DNA from: Anaerolineaceae bacterium
GTDB taxonomy: Bacteria > Chloroflexota > Anaerolineae > Anaerolineales > Anaerolineaceae
NCBI GenBank assembly: GCA_016936755.1
Contig: JAFGXF010000045.1
Span: 22,696-86,695 of the forward strand
Direction: 5' to 3'
Length of the DNA: 64,000 nucleotides
A model generated the notes under the pieces. The model ran no database searches, was not told the origin of the DNA, and saw nothing but the letters and a program-made list of their open reading frames with translations. Of this stretch, positions 61,429-64,000 are shown in pieces (position 1 is the first letter of the stretch; each line of letters starts with the position of its first letter). The translations under genes and the position numbers were made by a program.

Positions 61429-62682
61429 ATGCGACTAAATTATGGAAAAACATTTTTGTTGGGCTTTGGTTTCTTCGGTGTCAGTGTCATTTGGAGTGTA
61501 TATAATGCTTTTGTACCGATATTCCTGGCTAATAAATTTGGTCTGGCACCAGCATTGATTGGTTTTTTCATGACCCTGGATAATATCGCTGCGTTGCTGA
61601 TCCAGCCACCTGTAGGCGCCTGGTCTGACCGACTGCGCACGCCCATTGGTCGGCGTATGCCTTTCATCTTGATCGGGGCACCGATCGGTGCGTTGGCATT
61701 CGGGTTGATCCCAATTGCAGCGGTATTACCCTTGTTTGTTGCCTGCACATCCACACTCTTGATCAGCATGGCTTTCTGGCGTACACCCGTAATTGCGCTC
61801 ATGCCGGATATAACCCCCTCCAAGTTCCGCTCGCAGGCTAATGGTGTTATCAATTTTATGGGCGGTGTGGGAAGCATTGCAGCGTTTTTAGGCGGCTCAG
61901 CTTTATATGATATGAATCCGGCTTTTCCATTCTGGTTGGGTTCTTTACTGGTTGTCATTTCAGCCCTGCTTGTTTTCATATTTATTCGTGAACCGAAGGA
62001 ATATGAAAAGTCAACTGTGGAGCGTCCTTCGATGTGGGCCAGCTTGAAGGATGTCTTCACCAATCCTGAAAAAAGTGCACTGCGGATCCTGCTGGCAATC
62101 TTCTTCTGGTTCATTGCGTATAATGCCGTTGAAGCCTTTTTCTCCCTGTATGCCTTCAATCACCTTAAAATGGGTGAATCCGACGGAGCACGGTTACTGG
62201 GCCAGATGTCTTTGTTGTTCGTAATATTTGCGTTGCCAGCCGGATTCATTGGTGGAAAAATTGGTCGAAAACCAACCATCCTGATCGGTTTGGGTATGAT
62301 GATCCTATTAACTGGGGCCATGTTTGTAGTTGCGCCAGAGGATCTCTCCATTGTATTGACAAAGCTGCCGATCCTGGGTGAAGTGCCGGTTGTAGGCGTG
62401 CTTCTGATGGTGGCGGGTATTGCCTGGGCCTGTGTGAATATTAATTCCCTGCCGATGGTGGTTGATCTGACCACACACGAAAAGCTGGGGATTTTCACCA
62501 GCATGTACTATATCTTCTCAACTCTGGCAGCTATTGCCGGCCCGAATATCAATGGATGGATTGTTCAATTAACAGGGAATAACTATGCCATGGTTATGGT
62601 GATTGCCCCGCTCTTTTTCTTCCTTGCATGGATCAGTATGGCCGGAGTGAAACGCGGAGAAGCGCAAACGGCAGTAAAATGA
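61429..62682 (+). CDS. MFS transporter (SLC45/sugar-transporter-like)
   Basis: 12-TM pattern; QPPVGAWSDRLRTPIGRRMPFILIGAP; AAGGAG SD. Confidence 0.88.
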   Translation: MRLNYGKTFLLGFGFFGVSVIWSVYNAFVPIFLANKFGLAPALIGFFMTLDNIAALLIQPPVGAWSDRLRTPIGRRMPFILIGAPIGALAFGLIPIAAVLPLFVACTSTLLISMAFWRTPVIALMPDITPSKFRSQANGVINFMGGVGSIAAFLGGSALYDMNPAFPFWLGSLLVVISALLVFIFIREPKEYEKSTVERPSMWASLKDVFTNPEKSALRILLAIFFWFIAYNAVEAFFSLYAFNHLKMGESDGARLLGQMSLLFVIFALPAGFIGGKIGRKPTILIGLGMMILLTGAMFVVAPEDLSIVLTKLPILGEVPVVGVLLMVAGIAWACVNINSLPMVVDLTTHEKLGIFTSMYYIFSTLAAIAGPNINGWIVQLTGNNYAMVMVIAPLFFFLAWISMAGVKRGEAQTAVK

Positions 62683-62714
62683 TGTATGTCCTATATGTAG
62701 GTGTTAACTGACCC

Positions 62715-62743
62715 TTGCATCGTGCTTGGTTTGTGTGTATACT
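62715..62743 (+). promoter_or_regulatory. Promoter TTGCAT-N17-TATACT for the BMP-family lipoprotein gene
   Basis: -35 at 62715-62720, -10 at 62738-62743. Confidence 0.7.
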
Positions 62744-62830
62744 CTTAATCATGGAGTGGTCAGACAACCAGTTCGTAGTGTATGTTCGACCCTCAAAATC
62801 ATTTCATTTCTCTACTAGGAGGAGAAACGT

Positions 62831-63883
62831 ATGTCAAAGAAAATGTTAGTAGTTGTGTCTGTGTTGGTTCTGGCAGCGATGGTTCTTTCATCCTGCGCAC
62901 CCAAGGCTGTGGCACCCGGTGGAAAGACGTACAAGTTCTGCGAAGTGACCGATGTCGGTGGTATCGATGACAAGTCCTTCAATGCTCTTGGTTGGGCCGG
63001 TATGGAAGCTATGAAGAATAAGTACTCAAATGTTGAGGTCAAGTACTTGGAATCGCAGCAACAATCTGATTATGAAGTTAACATCAATGCCTTCATAGCA
63101 GAAAAATGCGACCTGATCGTGTCGGTTGGTTTCCTTCTGGCTGACGCCACCATGGCTGCCGCAAAAGCAAATCCCGATGTGAATTTCGCGATCATTGACA
63201 ACAACACGGATCCGACCATCACCAACCTGCGTGGCAATTACTCGAATATCGCAGAAGCAACTTTCCTGGCTGGTTATCTCTCAGCTGGTATGAGCACCAC
63301 CGGAAAAGTCGGAACTTATGTTGGCATCCTGTTTCCCGCCACCCAGGCTTTCATGGATGGATATGCCATGGGTGTAGCCAAGTATAATGAAGTTCATGGC
63401 ACTGCAGTGGAAGTCCTTGGCTGGGATATGGCTGCTCAGGAAGGCCTCGCGACCGGTAACTTCGAGAGTACCGATGACGGTCGTAAAATGGCTGAAACCT
63501 TGATGGACGAAGGCGCTGATATCATCATGCCGGTTGCCGGTCCAGTGGGTATCGGTTCTCTGGCTGTCATGGCAGAGCGTGGTTCTGGCTTATTGATCGG
63601 TGTCGATCAGGACTGGGCTGTAACCCAGGCCAGCAGTGCCAATTTCGTACTCGCCAGCGCCCTCAAGAAGATCGATGTGTTCGTAGTGGATAGTTGCGAA
63701 GCAGTAATGAACGGCACCTTCAAGGGTGGTGAGGATTATGCTCTCACCCTCGCGAACGGTGGTGTTGGTCTGGGTATTTCCTCCACTTGGGAGAGTAAAA
63801 TCCCCGCTGATCTCAAAGCTGAAGTTGAAGCCCTGATTCCGCAGATCATCGCTGGTGAAATTGCTGTAATGCCCACCCGCTGA
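62831..63883 (+). CDS. BMP-family ABC transporter substrate-binding lipoprotein
   Basis: Lipobox VLSSCAPK; VTDVGGIDDKSFNALGWAGMEAMK; GQVG-like TGKVGTYVG; AGGAGGAG SD. Confidence 0.93.
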   Translation: MSKKMLVVVSVLVLAAMVLSSCAPKAVAPGGKTYKFCEVTDVGGIDDKSFNALGWAGMEAMKNKYSNVEVKYLESQQQSDYEVNINAFIAEKCDLIVSVGFLLADATMAAAKANPDVNFAIIDNNTDPTITNLRGNYSNIAEATFLAGYLSAGMSTTGKVGTYVGILFPATQAFMDGYAMGVAKYNEVHGTAVEVLGWDMAAQEGLATGNFESTDDGRKMAETLMDEGADIIMPVAGPVGIGSLAVMAERGSGLLIGVDQDWAVTQASSANFVLASALKKIDVFVVDSCEAVMNGTFKGGEDYALTLANGGVGLGISSTWESKIPADLKAEVEALIPQIIAGEIAVMPTR

Positions 63884-63914
63884 TATTGAAAACAACTCTA
63901 AAGAGAGCCGGGTT

Positions 63915-64000
63915 TGAACTGCACCCCAAAAGTTGGACAATAAATCCAACCGAGGAGGTGCAGTTTTATTATGACAAAGTTCAGCACAGAAGAAAAGCAA
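63915..64000 (+). mobile_element. Left end of an IS3-family-like (IS150 group-like) insertion sequence, truncated by the window
   Basis: TGAACTGCACCCCAAAAGTTGGACA terminal-repeat-like sequence; GAGGAGGTG SD and ORF start MTKFSTEEKQ at 63971. Confidence 0.75.

Noticed and set aside
61440-62159. 239-aa minus-strand ORF opposite the MFS gene
   Set aside because: Shadow ORF; the MFS reading frame has clear TM/motif support
1-64000. CRISPR arrays, tRNA/rRNA genes, restriction-modification, toxin-antitoxin or phage modules
   Set aside because: No regularly spaced repeats, no tRNA cloverleaf or CCA-ended segment noticed by eye, and no proteins with those signatures; a tRNAscan/HMM search would be decisive

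Overview
The window is a gene-dense, mostly housekeeping bacterial chromosome segment. Overall gene content (Thr/Pro-rich lipoproteins, TPR proteins, PFOR) suggests an anaerobic Chloroflexota/Anaerolineae-like genome; this is inference. Contents in order: a GT-C/GT2 glycosyltransferase cluster; an ALDH / CoA-transferase A+B / urocanate hydratase operon; murJ; xseAB; dnaA, which is not next to dnaN; polA; lpd; a frr-uppS-cdsA-glpX-GT4 run; dnaJ and htrA; PFOR; rpsU-infA divergent from infC-rpmI-rplT; a macro-domain protein and an RNA methylase; exported peptidases; GH1; nth; a GAF/PAS histidine kinase; ppiC; groSL with a perfect CIRCE element; paired TPR proteins; trmD; an MFS transporter; a BMP-family lipoprotein; and the left end of an IS3-family-like element at the right edge. 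I found no CRISPR array, tRNA, rRNA or obvious defence system. The most interesting signals are non-coding: (1) a recurring leaderless-promoter architecture, with a -10 hexamer exactly 6-7 nt before the start codon and no Shine-Dalgarno; (2) a probable AUC start codon for infC behind its own promoter and a small hairpin; (3) an attenuator-like leader on the divergent rpsU-infA operon; (4) a structured RNA block at 49393-49579 that resembles domain I of a group II intron with no RT ORF; (5) structured leaders upstream of dnaA, GH1 and rpmI. All calls are by eye from the sequence; no database search was run.
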